The notes beneath the pieces were generated by a model, which did no database searches, had not been told where the DNA came from, and saw only the letters and a list, made by a program, of their open reading frames with translations. From Rhizomys pruinosus (taxonomy: Eukaryota > Chordata > Mammalia > Rodentia > Spalacidae), in the NCBI GenBank assembly GCA_009823505.1, contig VZQC01006697.1:1461063-1525062 (forward strand): a stretch of DNA of 64,000 bases, in the 5' to 3' direction. Of the stretch, positions 12,022 to 25,289 are shown piece after piece. The position numbers and the translations under genes are program-made. Each line of letters begins with the position of its first letter. The stretch's first letter is position 1.

Positions 12022-14003
12022 TTACTTGTTGGTGTAAAGGAAAGCTACTGATTTTTCTAGGTTTATTTTGTATCCCACCACTCTATTGAAACTTTTGATT
12101 GTTTCTAAGAGTTTTCTGGTGGAGTTTTTAGCATCCCTTAAGTAAACTATCATATCTTCTGCAAAAAGCGATAGTTCTTGCCTTATTGCCCTAGCAAGCA
12201 TTTCAAGCACGATATTGAAGAGGAGTGGCGATAGTGGACAGCTTTGCTGTGTTCCTGCTTAAGGGGAATGTTTCCAACTTTTCTCCATTTAGGATGATGT
12301 TGGCTGTAGGTTTCTTGTATATAACTTTGATTACATTGAGGAATGTTCCCTCTAGTCCAATTCCCTCTAAGACTTTAAGCATTAAGGGATGCTGGATTTT
12401 TTCAAAAGCCTTTTCTGCATCAATTCAGATGATCATGTGGTTTTTGTCTGTAAGGCCACTTATAGGTTTTATATTTATTGATTTATGTATGTTGAACCAT
12501 CCTTGCATCTCTAGTTTGAATTCAACCTGGTCATGATGGATGATCTTTTTTATGTGGGTCTGTATGTGATTTGCAAGTATTTTCTTGAGAATTTTTGCAT
12601 CTGTGTTCATTAATGATATGGGTCTATATTTTTCTTTCTGGTTTGTGTCTTTGCCTAGTTTTGGTATTAGAGTGATGCTGGCTTCATAGAAGGAATTTGG
12701 GATATTTCCCTCTGCCTGTATCCTTCTGAAAAGTTTGAGTAGTAATGGTTGTAAGACCTCTTTAAATGTTTTATATAATTCTGCTGTGAAACCATCTGGG
12801 CCTGGGCTTTTTATAGTTGGGAGACTTCTTATTATATCTTCCATTTCCTCAAGTATTATGAGTCTGTTTAAGCTGTCAATATCTTCTTGGTTAAGCTTTG
12901 ACGAATCCCAGGATTTCAGATATTCATCCATGTCTCTTACTTTTTAAAATTTAGTAGAGTATAGGTTTTTAGTATAGTATTTAATATAGTATACTATAGT
13001 ATAGTATTCTCATATGATTGGATCTTTTATTTGTTGTTATGTTTCCCCTTTCATAAGGAATGCTATTGATTTGGAGTTGCTTGTTCTTTCTTTTTTTTTT
13101 AACTGGGCTAGAGGTCTGTCTATTTTGTTTATCTTTTCAAAGAACCAGCTTTTAGAGTCATTGATTTTTTTTTGTATTGTTTTCTTTGTTTCTATTTCAT
13201 TGATTACTGCTCTGGTTTTTGTTATTTCTTCCTGTATGTTGCATTTAGGTTTCATTTGTTGTTGTCTCTCAAGTGCTCTTAGCTGCAGTGTTAGATCATT
13301 TACTCATTCTCTTTCTGTTTTTTAATGTGGGCACTTGGGGCTATAAATTTCCCTCTTAGGACTGAGTTAATGTATCCCATAGATTTTCTTGTGTTGTATT
13401 GTTATTCTCATTTAGTTCCAGGAATATTTTTATTTCATTCTTTATTTCTTCTCTGACCCACTCATTGTTCAGTACTGTGTTGTTTCATCTCCATGTATTC
13501 TTATAGTTAGTAGGGCTAACCCTGGTGTTAATATTGAGCTTTATTGCACAAGGAATACATTCAATCCTTTTGTATTTGATGAACTTTCTTTTGTGTCCCA
13601 GTATGTGGTCAATTTTGGATAATGTTCTGTGGGGTGCTGAGTAGAAAGTATATTCTCTGGTGTTTGGGAGGAATATTCTGTAGATATCTGTGAGGTCCAT
13701 TTGGTCTATTGTATTGTTCAGTTCTGATGTCTCTCTGTTTATATTTTGTCCAGTTGACCTATCCAGGAGGCTCAGTAGGGTATTGAATTCCCCCACTATT
13801 AGTGTGCTGGGATTAATCTGTGTCTTGAGGTCCTGAAGGATTGTGTTTATAAAGTTCATTGCACCAGAGTTTGGTGCATAAAGATTTAAGATTGTGAAAA
13901 CTTCCTGGTTAATTGTTCCATTGATAAGGATATAATGGCCCTCTTTGTCTTTTCTGATTAATTTTACTCTGAAGTCTATTTTTTCTGATATTAGAACAGC
14001 CAC
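12022..14003 (-). pseudogene. L1 ORF2 endonuclease and reverse transcriptase regions, broken
   Basis: ORF2 encodes the nicking endonuclease and reverse transcriptase of L1. The piece 14003-13485 carries endonuclease motifs: NLYAPN, the GEFNTLLS position (usually GDFN), and SKIDHILGHK near the end. The piece 12931-12425 carries early reverse transcriptase motifs ([44 protein letters not shown]). The piece 12210-12022 holds the catalytic box as FAEDMIVYL where FADD is usual. Both acidic substitutions hit key residues, and frameshifts separate the pieces. A dead copy. Confidence 0.88.
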
Positions 14004-14497
14004 CCCTGCTTGCTTTTTGGTACCATTTGCTTAGAATATTTTTTTCCATCTTTTCACTCTAAAGTGGTGTCTGCCCTTGAGGGTGAGATGAGTTTCTCAG
14101 AGGTAGCATATAGATGGATTCTGTTTGCTAATCCATTCTCCCAGTGTATGTCTTTTGATTGGGGAGTTTAGTCCATTAATATTTAAAGTTATTTTTGAGA
14201 GATGTGTGTTGTTTCCTTTCAGCTTATTTTTTGTTTGTATTCTTGGTCTAGGTATTTATTTACTCTCTTATGCTTTTGGTAATTTCTCTCTTGGGTTGCT
14301 TAAGAATAGTTGCTCCTTTCCTCTCTTCTTTGAATTGCTTCAATTATTTTCTAAAGTGTTGGTTTTTTTGACATGTGTTCTTTCATTTTGTTTATGTCAT
14401 GAAAGATTTTTATTTCTCCAACTATAATTGATATTTTTTCTGGATATAGTAATCTGGTCTGGCATCTAATGTCATTTAGCACTGGGAGTACATTGGT

Positions 14498-15493
14498 TCA
14501 AGTTCTTCTGGCTTTCATGGTTTGCACTGAGAAGTCAGGTGTGATTCTGATGGGTTTCCCCTTATATGTCACTTGTTTTTCTCTTGTGGATTTCAGTATT
14601 TTGTCCTTGTTTTGAACATCTAATGTTTTAACTATGATATGACGTGGGGAATTTCTTTTCTGGTCTTGTCTATTTTGTGTTCTATGTGCTTCTTGTATTT
14701 GTATGGGTTTGTCTTTTTTCAGTTTGGGGCAGTTTTCTTCTATTATTCTGTTGAAGATCTGATCAATACCATTCTCTTGGGATTCTTCTCCTTCCTCTAT
14801 CCCTATGATGTGGAGGTTTGGTCTTTTCATAGTGTCCCACAGTTCCTGTTTTTTCCACTCTTGTGTTTTTAAAAATTTTTCATAATCTTTACTTGATGTT
14901 TCTAGCTGTGCCATGTTATCCTGTAGGTCTGATATTCTTTTCTCTACTTTATCCATTCTGCTTCTGAGGCTTTATCTCATCCTTTTCTGCTGATTGGATG
15001 AATGTTCAATTTCCTTTTTTATTTCATCCTATGATTTCTTCAGTTTTTCCACTTCCTTTTGGAGCTTTTCATTCTCTTCTTGTAGCTCTTTGCTTCGCAG
15101 GTCAGTTTCTTTTTCCCTTTCAGCCTGAGATCTTTTTAATGTTTCCACTTCCTCCAGGAGTTTGTCATTCTCTCCCTCTAGTTCTTTTTGGAGTTTGTAT
15201 TTCTCTTCCTCTAGTTCTTTTCTAAGTTTGTCCATCCCTCCTTTTAGGTCTTTCCAGAGTTTATCATTCTTTCCTTCTAGTTCCTTCATGAGTTTTTCGT
15301 CCTCTCCCTTTAGTTCTCTGATTTGTTCTTTATAATCTTTGAATATGTCTACAATTATTCTTCTAAGGTTGGTGTCTTGGTTTCCTTCCAGGGAGATCTC
15401 GTTGTTGGGATCTGCTACAGGATTGGTTGAGTCCGATGGGGATTTATTTCGAGCTTTTCCCATATTGTTGTTTTTCTGTCGTGTTTTTGGCAT
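14498..15493 (-). pseudogene. L1 ORF1 (RNA-binding chaperone), interrupted
   Basis: Two open pieces, 15493-15029 and 14956-14498 on the minus strand. ORF1p normally trimerises and coats L1 RNA. The first piece has a short basic N-terminus and a long coiled coil built from 11-residue units such as ELEGENDKLLE. The second continues the coil (KVEKRISDLQDNMAQLE) into the RRM-like region (RPNLHIIGIEEGEE) and the start of the C-terminal domain. A stop near 15030 and a frame change separate the pieces. The start ATG at 15493 fits the usual position after the 5' UTR. Confidence 0.88.
15165..15345 (-). repeat. 33-bp tandem repeat within L1 ORF1
   Basis: The word ctag/ttag recurs at 15178, 15211, 15244, 15277 and 15310, an exact 33-base spacing over five units. 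In protein it gives 11-residue units ELKGEDEKLMK, ELEGKNDKLWK, DLKGGMDKLRK, ELEEEKYKLQK and ELEGENDKLLE. Confidence 0.9.
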
Positions 15494-15935
15494 GTGTATT
15501 TTGTTGTTGCTGTTGTTGTTGTTTCCCCACTTTGTTTATTTGTTTGCCTTCTGTTGCTAATCTCAAATGTTAATATGGAGGACTGGTTGGTCACTCAGTT
15601 TGCTTCCTGCTGGTTTCTTCCTCAGTTTTAGCCTTGAATCCCTGACACTCCTGGATCCTCCCAACCACAGCAAACCACAGCACCAGCAGTTTATACTTTC
15701 CACCACAACATTAGCTGCTTGAGCGGGGGGGTTGGGGGGGAGGTGAATCCTTTGGCCTGTACACCAGACCCCAACTGGGCACCTGGGAAACTGTTCGTGG
15801 AGTGTGTGTGCCCCTGGCTATCCTTCTATCCATGCACACAGTTCCTCTCTGTGGTTCTAGCGTTGGGCATCGGCTGCTGGGGTGGGCTGCCAAAGGCCTG
15901 TAAGCCAGAAACCCACCTGGGCAGCTGTGTGAGGT

Positions 15936-18410
15936 ATTCTTATTTTTATCACTTTCCTTCCCACTAATTGAACAATGCTTTGATTTATAAGAGTATGAAA
16001 ATGGAGATAAGTTGTACATAATACATAAGATATGTATTAAAATTTCCAAAGTAAGCATTCTGTATGACTTGATAGTCTTGACTGGAATTGTGTTGCACAT
16101 TTATTCTGCTAGATACTATACAGGTCACCAGAATAAAGAAGCCAGTATCCACGTTTACAGGCATTAGAATTGACATTGGGTAGAAGGGAAAGCCGCTGAG
16201 ATACAGAGATATGTCTATTTCCAGATAAATGACAAAATAATTATGATCAGAATCATTTAAAAAATATCAGACTCAGGCCATTGCCCTGAACAAATCCTGG
16301 TCATTCTAATAATACTGGGCAATGTCTGATTTCATTGATTCACTTAACTTTAATGTCTATGTTCTTCCTCTAGTTCAGATTTTGCCAGAAGGTTTTGGTA
16401 AGGTGAGTATCAGAAAACATTCTCTCCAGGGTCAGTCAGTAAATACATCCATTTAACAAGACAACATCACAGATGCCCAAATCAATCCGTTTCATTAGAA
16501 AGTGATAAAAAGTAGATCTGCATTGATTGAGATTGAGATTTTTAACTGATATGGTTTTAAGAGCAACTGAGCCATTCATCTCCATTCCTCTCTGAATCCA
16601 AAGAAGGGTCTACTGCATGAGGTTTCAAGATGCATGTGGACGGCATGTCTGCCTGATCTATGATTACTAACAAATGAACAGCTTTTTGTCAGAATGCGTT
16701 TGAGAAAACCCTGTCATTTAATTGCAAACATCAAAGAAAATATTATTATATGTATATTTTGACTTTTTTAAATAAGAGAATAAGATTTGAACTTTTAAAA
16801 TTAGTTACCAAGAATCAATACCTAATAGACAATGCTAAATATTTGTTTTAATGAATGAATTTAAGAAGTTAAAAAAAACCTTCAGCCCCTAAGACAGCAT
16901 ATTCACAATACATTGTGCAAGCACAGTTGTACCATATGTTACTAAGAGGTCAGTAGGTAAAGATTCTCCAGTAGTTCTCTTCATAGAATTATCCTACATG
17001 CTAACCCTAGCCTCGAGAGTCCAGGGCCTTGGGAAGGCTTCCAGATACCCAGATTATAAGACATATAAGATGGAATTCTGAAGAGCACAGTCTCTAGTGT
17101 CTGAGTATAGCAGCTCTGTTACTGTCACAGTGAATAGGTTGGCCTAATTACCTCTCTTTGCCTTCCTTATCTCAGATGTGACGTGAGGATCATGCTAGAG
17201 CATCTCATAAGAGTATGATAGAGATTGAGTGTGCTGATCTGTGTAAGTACTTGAGATGGTATAGTGATATGAGTGTTTCCTGTGATGTTGATTTCCATAC
17301 TAGATAGTCCATAGTTAAATGGCCAGGACTCCAGACAAAACTGAAGATCTTCATCTGGAAACTGGTTAGTTTTTTTGACTTTGGATTAAAATTTTTTCAA
17401 GGGTTATATTATATATTTTAAAAAATGAATAATTCTTTGTGTAATTATTTTAAGGTTTATAAATGAATATTAAATCACTTTTTAGTGTATAAGCATCCAG
17501 GCATGTGGTAAATTCTAGATAAAAAACTATGAATCTCCTGAATACAGATCTTTAAAGGAGATCTCTGGGAAATCAGTTTTACTGTACTGCTTAGCTGGGT
17601 GTAGCCATCAAAGCTATGGTTTCTAAGTGAAAATAAAATATATGGAGAACACGGTTGGAATCCACTCTTTCCCTCATCTTAGTACTGTCAAATTGTAATA
17701 ACCTCCTCTCCAATCAACTGATGATTAAACTTTGCACAATACTTCAATCCATATTCATTGATTTTGTTCCTCAGATGGAAGCATATTGGTGAATCTAATC
17801 CAGTGACCTGTTAGAATAAATGTGTCAATGCCACTTAGAAAGTAGAGCTTTTGAGTTCTTCCGTGATGATCTAATTGAGAAGTATACAAATTATTCAGCT
17901 GGTACCTTCCACATTGCCCAGTTCCTTCCCAGATATTTTAAGAATCTCAAGCTTGAAACCCTAAGACCTCGCTTTCCCTAGTGATTGTACTTGAGTTTTT
18001 ATGAATTTGAACAATTTGTTTACCTTCTTGAATAATGTCACCATTTTTTATTATAGGCATCAGACACTTTTCCTTATCCAGAAAATAGATTGTATAAAAA
18101 GAGAAATTCAGACTTTGAAAATTGTCATTGAAAATAATTACTAATGATGTGGGTGCAGAAGTCTTTAAAGGGAGGGACTATGCTTGAGACATGGTTCAAG
18201 ACAGTGAGCATTCCTGGTAGAAACTTTACGAGAGATAAAATGATTACTTTCATAATTTCCCTAAACACATCCCCCTTCTAAAACAATCCATTTTATTCCT
18301 CCTTTTTTGATCTTATCATCACTCTTTTTGGTTCCATTTGTCTCCCTCCTCTACTTCTTATTTCCTCACAGTTCTCTCTTGTCTTTGTTTTTTTCTTTTT
18401 CTTTTTTTCT
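15936..18410. other. No recognised gene or repeat
   Basis: AT-rich intronic DNA between two L1 blocks. No exon, RNA gene or clear repeat was recognised. Confidence 0.4.
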
Positions 18411-18414
18411 ACGC

Positions 18415-20160
18415 CAATTTTTTATTGAAGCTCTGTGCATTTCACACAAAATTTCAAATCAAATATAGACCCATGCCCCCTCCCTGCCCCCCACCCCACC
18501 AAAGCTCATGCATTCTGCCAAACATGTTTTTCATCTTTTTCTCAGTCTCTCTCAAAATTCTTGATGCAGAAGTTTACTGTTTCGAGCAGAAGTTCACCAT
18601 TTCTCTTTTATTATTATAATTTGTTTATTTTTAAGGGATTATACGATATAATGACATAGTTGTTTGCAGATAACATTGATGTTACTCAGTTTGCCATACA
18701 ATTAGGTAATTGGTGCATTTTGCAATTATTTATGTCCAAATTTTGAACAACCCAAGATTCCCATAGTCCAGTTGGAGAAGCTTGTATGCACAGGCATGTT
18801 GATCAATTAGGAGTCCAGACTATATTCCTGTAGTCTCATGATTCACCCCTATCTCTCCACAGCTTTTACATTCTACCACACCTCCTCTTCTGCAATTTGT
18901 TCCCTGGGCTTTGGGAAAGGGGCACAAGTGGGTGAGAAAAAAACAGTCTACTTTCTTTGGAGTTGTCATTTTGGACTCTAGTCTGTTCAGGTTGTTTCCT
19001 TTCATGGGTTGACAGCTTATCCAGTGATCTCTTTTTAGTCATGCTAACAAAGCACAAGCAATTGGATGTACAGGCATTTAAGCAGTACTAATTATTATCG
19101 CAAGTTAAGCTGTGAGCTTAGACACAGATGCTTGGATGGTATGCTAATCTGCAAACTGTGGTTTCTCTATAAAGGGTGACAAGTTCTTATTGTGGCTTAT
19201 AACATCTCCTAACCACTAGAGGACATAAGCTTGTGGCATCCACTGTGAGTTATTTCTCCAAGAAGAGAGCTAATAGCCAATAGATTTGGATATATATATA
19301 TATATAATATAATATATATATATATCTACACACACACTTGGCTGCCACTGTCCACATATCTCCAGCATTGAGGTGATCTGATACTGATGTAGGAGTCTTG
19401 CTTGTCTCAGGGAGACCAATATTTTGCTGAATTGCATTAGTGGCCTTTGGTAATGCTCTCTGGAATTTCAGGAGCCAGTTGTATGTTAGCAAATGTCGTC
19501 TCAACCTTTTTTCATGCTCACACCAGGTCTTTGACAACAGGACTTACGCCTTTTCCTTGCTTATATCCCACTTTATAGACAAAAGGCCTTTATAATTTTG
19601 GGGGGTTGAATCCCCTAGCCAACATCTCCTAGGCAGAATAATCATTGCTGATTCAGAGCTTTCCTGTACTAATATATTGTGCTTAATTACACACTTTATA
19701 AAGACTTTTACTAGGAATTTGGGCTCTGGATAGAGAATTAATACCTTTCACAGTTCCTATGCTCTATCAGCCAATTAAAAAAGGGTATTGTATCCTGTTT
19801 TATGAGAAATTACCACAAGACAGAACATTGACTCTAATTACAGTTAGGGAATATATCATTACCATCATGTTTTCTTTTTTCTATAAAGGGGAGAGGTAGG
19901 AAGGTTTCTCAGTATCTGGAAGGTAATTTTTTAGTAGGGCCCATTATAAAAGTTAACCCCATTAGTTTTCAGAGAGATGCTCAGTGTGTGTGACCCAGGA
20001 AGTCTGAGGTTCCACTTTCTTAATGTTCAGATGGTCAACTCTCTGCTGCATTTCCCACCATCCTGCACAGCCAAAAGTTGTACATTTTCAGCATTTAGAT
20101 TGTGATTTTCTTCCCTGTGGGAATATAAATCTCCTCCCATTGTTAGTTTTCAAGATCTCA
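18415..20160 (-). mobile_element. L1 3' UTR fragment
   Basis: Begins with T-rich tail sequence and the terminal signature ('attgaagctctgtgcattt', C-rich run, 'ctcatgcattctgcc'). It then follows, in reverse, the same long 3' UTR as the copy at 39536-41623: 'acaatttgttccctgggct'-like, 'aaagcacaagcaattggat', 'gagctaatagccaat'. It includes an internal TA tract at 19290-19325. Confidence 0.75.
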
Positions 20161-20912
20161 AAAATTGAAATTTATCAATAGGATTGGAACAGAGTTTTCC
20201 ATTTGTATACAAGAAAGGATACTACCCCACCTCCCACCTCCCTCTTTAGATTTTTTTTTTAAGTTTTTGTTTTTTTTTTTTACCATAGTAGGTATTGTTT
20301 ATCTCTCCTCTACATTCCCCCTTAACACTTCCATTTTCTCCATTTTTGGTGTCTCATTGACTGTATGCTCCTTATTTGGGAGTAATTTAGCTTAGTTCCT
20401 TTAATGTCCTACAGTCCTGAGTGTTACATGTGATTTTGTATAATCCGAAACCTATAGATACCTTTGTGTTCCTTACCCCCAATACAATCAATCTTACTTT
20501 CTTCCCCATAGTTCAAATGTGTTACCATTTTCAATCAAAACCTACACCCAAATTTAACTAACTCTAACAATTCTCACAAGCCTTAAAATACCTATACTTT
20601 GTGGATAAAGCTTGGGCAGAGTTGAGTACCTGCAAAAAAATTTACCCAATATATACTTTGCTTTTAAAGCTATATGACTGGACTATGACTTCAGAGAAAT
20701 CAAGTCCTTAACTTATATGGTTATTTTGTATTTTGCTGTATAAACTACTGAAATACCTCCTATATAAATATAGTGTTTTTAAGTATACCCTTTTAAACTG
20801 CAAATCTTACAGAGTGGATTTAAGGACTATCTTCCTCCAAGCATTTGGCCTTCTTCAGGCCTGACATGAAAACCTGCTTGAACTTTCAGTATCTAGCTCC
20901 TTTTTTTAGATA
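20161..20912. other. Unassigned sequence between two L1 3' UTR copies
   Basis: T-rich runs at 20250-20281 and pyrimidine-rich sequence follow. It may be extra 3' UTR or tail of one of the flanking L1 copies, but I could not align it to the other copies by eye. Confidence 0.35.
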
Positions 20913-23182
20913 CAGCATCCTTCAAAAACCAATTTGCAAGCGGTTGTTGCCCCGCCCACACAGCCCAAGGCTCCCACCATCCGCTGGAGGGGCTTGAATG
21001 CTCAATCAAGTTGACCAAATACGTGTCCTCCAGAGTATATGCCATAGTTTTTATCACATCACCCCAATCACAGCCCTTACACTTCTACCACTCCCTCTTC
21101 TGCAGATTGTTCCTTAGGCTTAGAAATTGGGCACAGGTGGACAAGAAGCACAACAGTCTACTTTGTTCTAGAGATGTCGTTTTGGACTCTCATCAGTTCT
21201 GGCTGTTTCCTTTCATGGGCTGACAGTTTGTCCAGGGATAACCTTTCAACCTACTAATGAAGCACAAGCAATAAATATATAGGTATTTAAACATTGCTAG
21301 TTACTAGGGTAGGTTACTTTGGTATAGACACAGATGTTTGATGGTGTGTTAATCCGTGGATTACTTTTTTTTTTTTTCCTATGAAAGATGACAAGGTCTT
21401 ACTATGGCATATAACGTCTCCTAATCATTAGAGGGTATAAGCTTGTGACAGCATCCATGAGTTATTCCTCCAAGGAGAGAGCTAATAGCCAAATAGATTT
21501 GGGATATACAGACATATGGCTGCCACTGCTGCACAGTATCTCCAAGCAAGTGAGGTGTAGCTGATGTTGGTGGAGGAGTCTTGCTTGACTCAAGGAGACC
21601 AACATTTGCTTTATTGGTTCAGTGGCCTTTGGTAACACTCTCTGGTATTCCAGAGACCACCTGTATACCTGCAAGTGCATTCTTGATACAATCTTCCCAT
21701 GCTTACCTCAGGTCATTGACAGCATGGCGGGCCTTACCGCCTCTCTTTTGAAGGTATCCCAATTTACAGGCAATAAGCCTTTACCTTTTTTTTGGGGGGG
21801 GGGCTTGGATCCCCAGGCCAACATCTCCTTGGCAGAACGATCCATTGCTGCTATTAGTGCTCTCCTGTATTAATATATTTTGCTTATATGCACCACTTAA
21901 AGAAACTTCAGTATCATATTTGGTTCTGAATATATAATAATCATTTTTACAGTTCCTATGTCTATTAGTCAATTAAAGAAAGCAGTTTTACCAGTTTTAT
22001 AAGAGATTACTTCTATAACAGTCAGCTTTAATTTATAGTTACAGGATGACTTCATTACCACCATATTTTTCTTTGTTCTATGAAAAAGAAGTAAGGAGTT
22101 CTCTCAAATTGAAACTGTGCTGCACTTAGAAGGTAAGGTTCATTAGGACTCACTATAAACAGTTGTTACACCTATGTTCCTCAGAGATGTTTGATGCCTG
22201 TAGCAGTCTGAGGCTTTTCTTCCTTTTAGTGTTAAGATGGGTCAACTTCTCTGCTGGTATTTCTTGGTACAACCCACATGATGGAAGGCTGTATCCTTTC
22301 TTTCACAGCCATTGAGTTGGTGACGTTTTGACCTGTGGGAACATACAAATCTTTTCCCATTGTTAGTATTAATATTAAATTGAAAGTTTTTCACAAAAAG
22401 GTTTAATATGTAACTGTATCCCCCCTTTTTCATTTTAGTTTTTTTTTTGACCCATGAGTCTCCAAAAGGCAGTTGTAGTACACCTACCTATAGGCAGGAA
22501 TCAAGGTGTAAATTTCATTAAATTTGTCCATGTTTTTTGGGTGACTGTATGTTGTTAATTTGGGAAGCAAACTTAATTCCTTAAATTAAATTATCCTACA
22601 GGTAAAAGAGAATGCTACAAGTTGATACTGTATAACACAAAAATTATAGAGAACATTTGTATATGTTAATCCCAAAGTTATTGTTATATAAATTTTAAGT
22701 AAAATATCATGTAATTTTAAATTAAATATACATTAATAGAATATAGACCCGTGTCCCTCTCCCACCCCTCCCACCCCTCCTGGTTCACCATGTCATTCAG
22801 TTTTATGATGCAGCCTTTCTGTTGTTGTTCTTTTAATATGCATCCTTATTTATATCCACAAGAAATATTAACTGGGTTATTGATGCTAGCATCCACAGAT
22901 GAGGGATACCATTAGTCGTTTGTTTTTCTGTGATTGTGTTACTTCACTTAATATAATATCCTCCAGCTCCACAAGACTCATCTTACTGCAGAAATACATG
23001 CACAGCTATATTTATTGCAGCTCTGTTCACAATAGCAAAAAGCTGGAACCAACCCAAATGCCCCTCAACTGACGAGTGGAGAGAAAAATTGTGGTACATG
23101 TACACAATGGAGTTCTATGCAGCAATAAAGAAAGACGATATCATGAACTTTGCAGGTAAATGGATGGAGCTGGAGGATATTA
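20913..23182 (-). mobile_element. Second L1 3' copy with inverted 5' end
   Basis: 20913-22970 is antisense L1 3' UTR and ORF2 end (same family as 39.5-41.6 kb). 22972-23182 then runs in the sense direction: 'aatagcaaaaagctggaac' and 'gagttctatgcagcaataa', the ORF2 C-terminus. Both arms contain the same 'tggagctggaggatattat' at their junction ends, a short overlap typical of twin-primed 5' inversions. The 3' tail is missing at the low-coordinate end. Confidence 0.75.
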
Positions 23183-24480
23183 TGTTTTTTTCTTCTTCTA
23201 TCTTACATCCTCATGCTGTGTTCATCAAGACTCAATAATTCTCATTCGACTAAGGTGCATGGAATGAAAGTGCAGCTAACTAAAGAAGCAGAACTGGAGT
23301 TTAAGAGGCCTATAAATATTCTATTCCACTTGGATTTTATGTTGAGCATTAAACAGCAGTTCAGTCACAAACATAGATCTGTTGGACATTCCACGTCCCA
23401 GGCAAATGCTGATTTTTCTCATGAAGGGTCATGTAAAATATTTGCAGCAAAAAAAGAAACTGCTAAAATCCTCACTTTTAGAAACTGAACAAGTGCGAAT
23501 ATTACTCAATAATATAATGTGTGAAATTTACAATATTATTACCTACTTATTGTTGAACTGCACTTCATTTGAGTAGAACAGTATTGGGGAAAGAATGACT
23601 AAGCAAATCAAACTGTCATTTTTTTCCAGTGGTATTTCAGTTTGCTGAGTTTCTGAAATGAATTAAAAGATGATTAAGAATTCTTGTTGTATTTCTGAAC
23701 ACACAAATTGTATCCAACATGTCCTCAATGGAAGCTTTAGTTCTGTTTTCATAAGCTTTGTACTTCACTCATCTACAATGCTGTATCTTAAATATAAACC
23801 TATCATCAAGTTTAGAAAATCAATACCATAAGAGTGTGAAATGGTCCTCAGAACTCTCCACAAGGGCATTTCACAGTAAAAGCAATTGAAAAAGAAGCTG
23901 CTGTGGAATATCTTATGAGATAGCCATTTAGATCACAAAAGGGCTGTAAAAGTCATGAGCAGTTTATGTGAAGCAAGGTTCATAATATAACCATCTAGGA
24001 CTTGCTGAGAAGAAGGAGGAAAATTGCAAACCAATTTGTGGTTATAGCTTTTTCTGTCAATTCTATTGGGATTTAAAACTTGTGAAAGGTAGAAACTTCT
24101 GCCAGATTGCATTATGTAGAGACACTGTGATAACTATAATCACAGCAGCCAAAGAAACACCAATTATTTGAAGCCAATAAACTCTTTATTAACTTTAAAG
24201 CAATTAGTGCTTCTTGAGTTCATTTAGCCACATGATGGGAGACTCAAACCCAAGACCTTTTGTTAGCAACAAACTTGGATGCCTTATTTATACCTTTCAA
24301 AATAGTTTTGCAAATGTCTGATGAATACCTTGAAATCAAGTAGGTGAAACAATGGCTCTACTTTAAGAGACCCATACAAACTCGAAAATGTCATGCAGAA
24401 GCAGGTCTCACTCAGTATTTTATGCTGTCAGACCTGGTGTACATCTATTATTTCATGCTCTTAAGACCCAGCCAGCCTTT
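23183..24480. other. No recognised gene or repeat
   Basis: AT-rich intronic DNA. The 112-codon frame starting at 23150 begins inside L1 and has no recognised domain. Confidence 0.4.
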
Positions 24481-24484
24481 GGAG

Positions 24485-24700
24485 AGCAGTACTGAGATTA
24501 ATTGCTATCTATACTGAGGGTCTGCTGGGCACTGGAATTTCAGTTATATCATCTTTAATCTGTTCAGATGCTCTGTAAGACCTTATCTTTTTACACTTGA
24601 GGAAAGTGAATTCAGAATGGTGGCTTAGTAGTAGTTGAGAATCAAATTCACAGGATCATAGTTTTCCCTACCTAGACTCTTTCCAGGCTCTCCTTCTAGC
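24485..24700 (+). repeat. Possible MIR-type SINE remnant
   Basis: 'tttttacacttgaggaaag' followed by 'gaatcaaattcacaggatc' resembles the core and 3' part of a MIR. Weak. Confidence 0.35.
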
Positions 24701-25289
24701 CAAGGAGTGAGGTAATGACAGAGTCACATGCCATGCACATTTTTTTACCTGGGTCACAACTGACATTTCCAAATTGAGATTTAGTCTTCACCTTCTCCCA
24801 GACAGAATACTGGAACACGTGGCTATTCAAGCTACAGGTGACTCTGAATTTCTAGCTCTAGCTCTGAATTAATTTTACCAAACTATAAAAAAATTAACTA
24901 AATTATAATTGCAACTGCTTTTCCATGAACTTTAAGATTTGCTGTTGGTTACAGCTAATGCACAGACAAGATATTCAGGCTTTTATTTCCATCTGAGTGA
25001 GAAAAATAGTTTCTGGTTAAATTTCAGTTAACATTTCTCTTTAAAATACAGCACTGAATTAGTAAAGATATATAGAATTGAATTCCATTGCGGCTGAATT
25101 CAATCCAGTTTCTTCTGACAAATTAAAAGTAATGCTGCCTCTTTTAATGTTGTTAGAAAACTGAATGTTTCATAAGTGCCTTTACATTGTAGTGAAGTTC
25201 AGGCAAGAGTTGCAGTATTTTTTGCAGTAACTGGATTCATTGAAGTTACATTTTTCAAACAGAAAACAGATTAAACCTGCTGCTCTTGT

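Larger units (their letters stand above)
9803..15935 (-). mobile_element. Full-length L1 retrotransposon, broken, split by a B2
   Basis: From high to low coordinates it reads 5' UTR (about 15935-15500, GC-rich with G-runs), ORF1 (15493 to about 14498), ORF2 (about 14400 to about 10210), a 3' UTR, and an A-rich tail seen as (TTA)n at 9803-9842. The order and the near-6 kb length (without the inserted B2) are those of a complete rodent L1. ORF2 is open only in pieces (172, 168, 62 and 89 codons and others) because of frameshifts and stops, so it is not expected to be mobile. No clear target-site duplication was seen. Confidence 0.9.

Noticed and set aside
15700..15935. GC-rich segment as a CpG-island promoter
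   Set aside because: It is the L1 5' UTR in antisense; few CpGs and no neighbouring gene start.
23150..23488. 112-codon frame on the + strand
   Set aside because: Starts inside the L1 ORF2 end and runs into unique intron; no family recognised.
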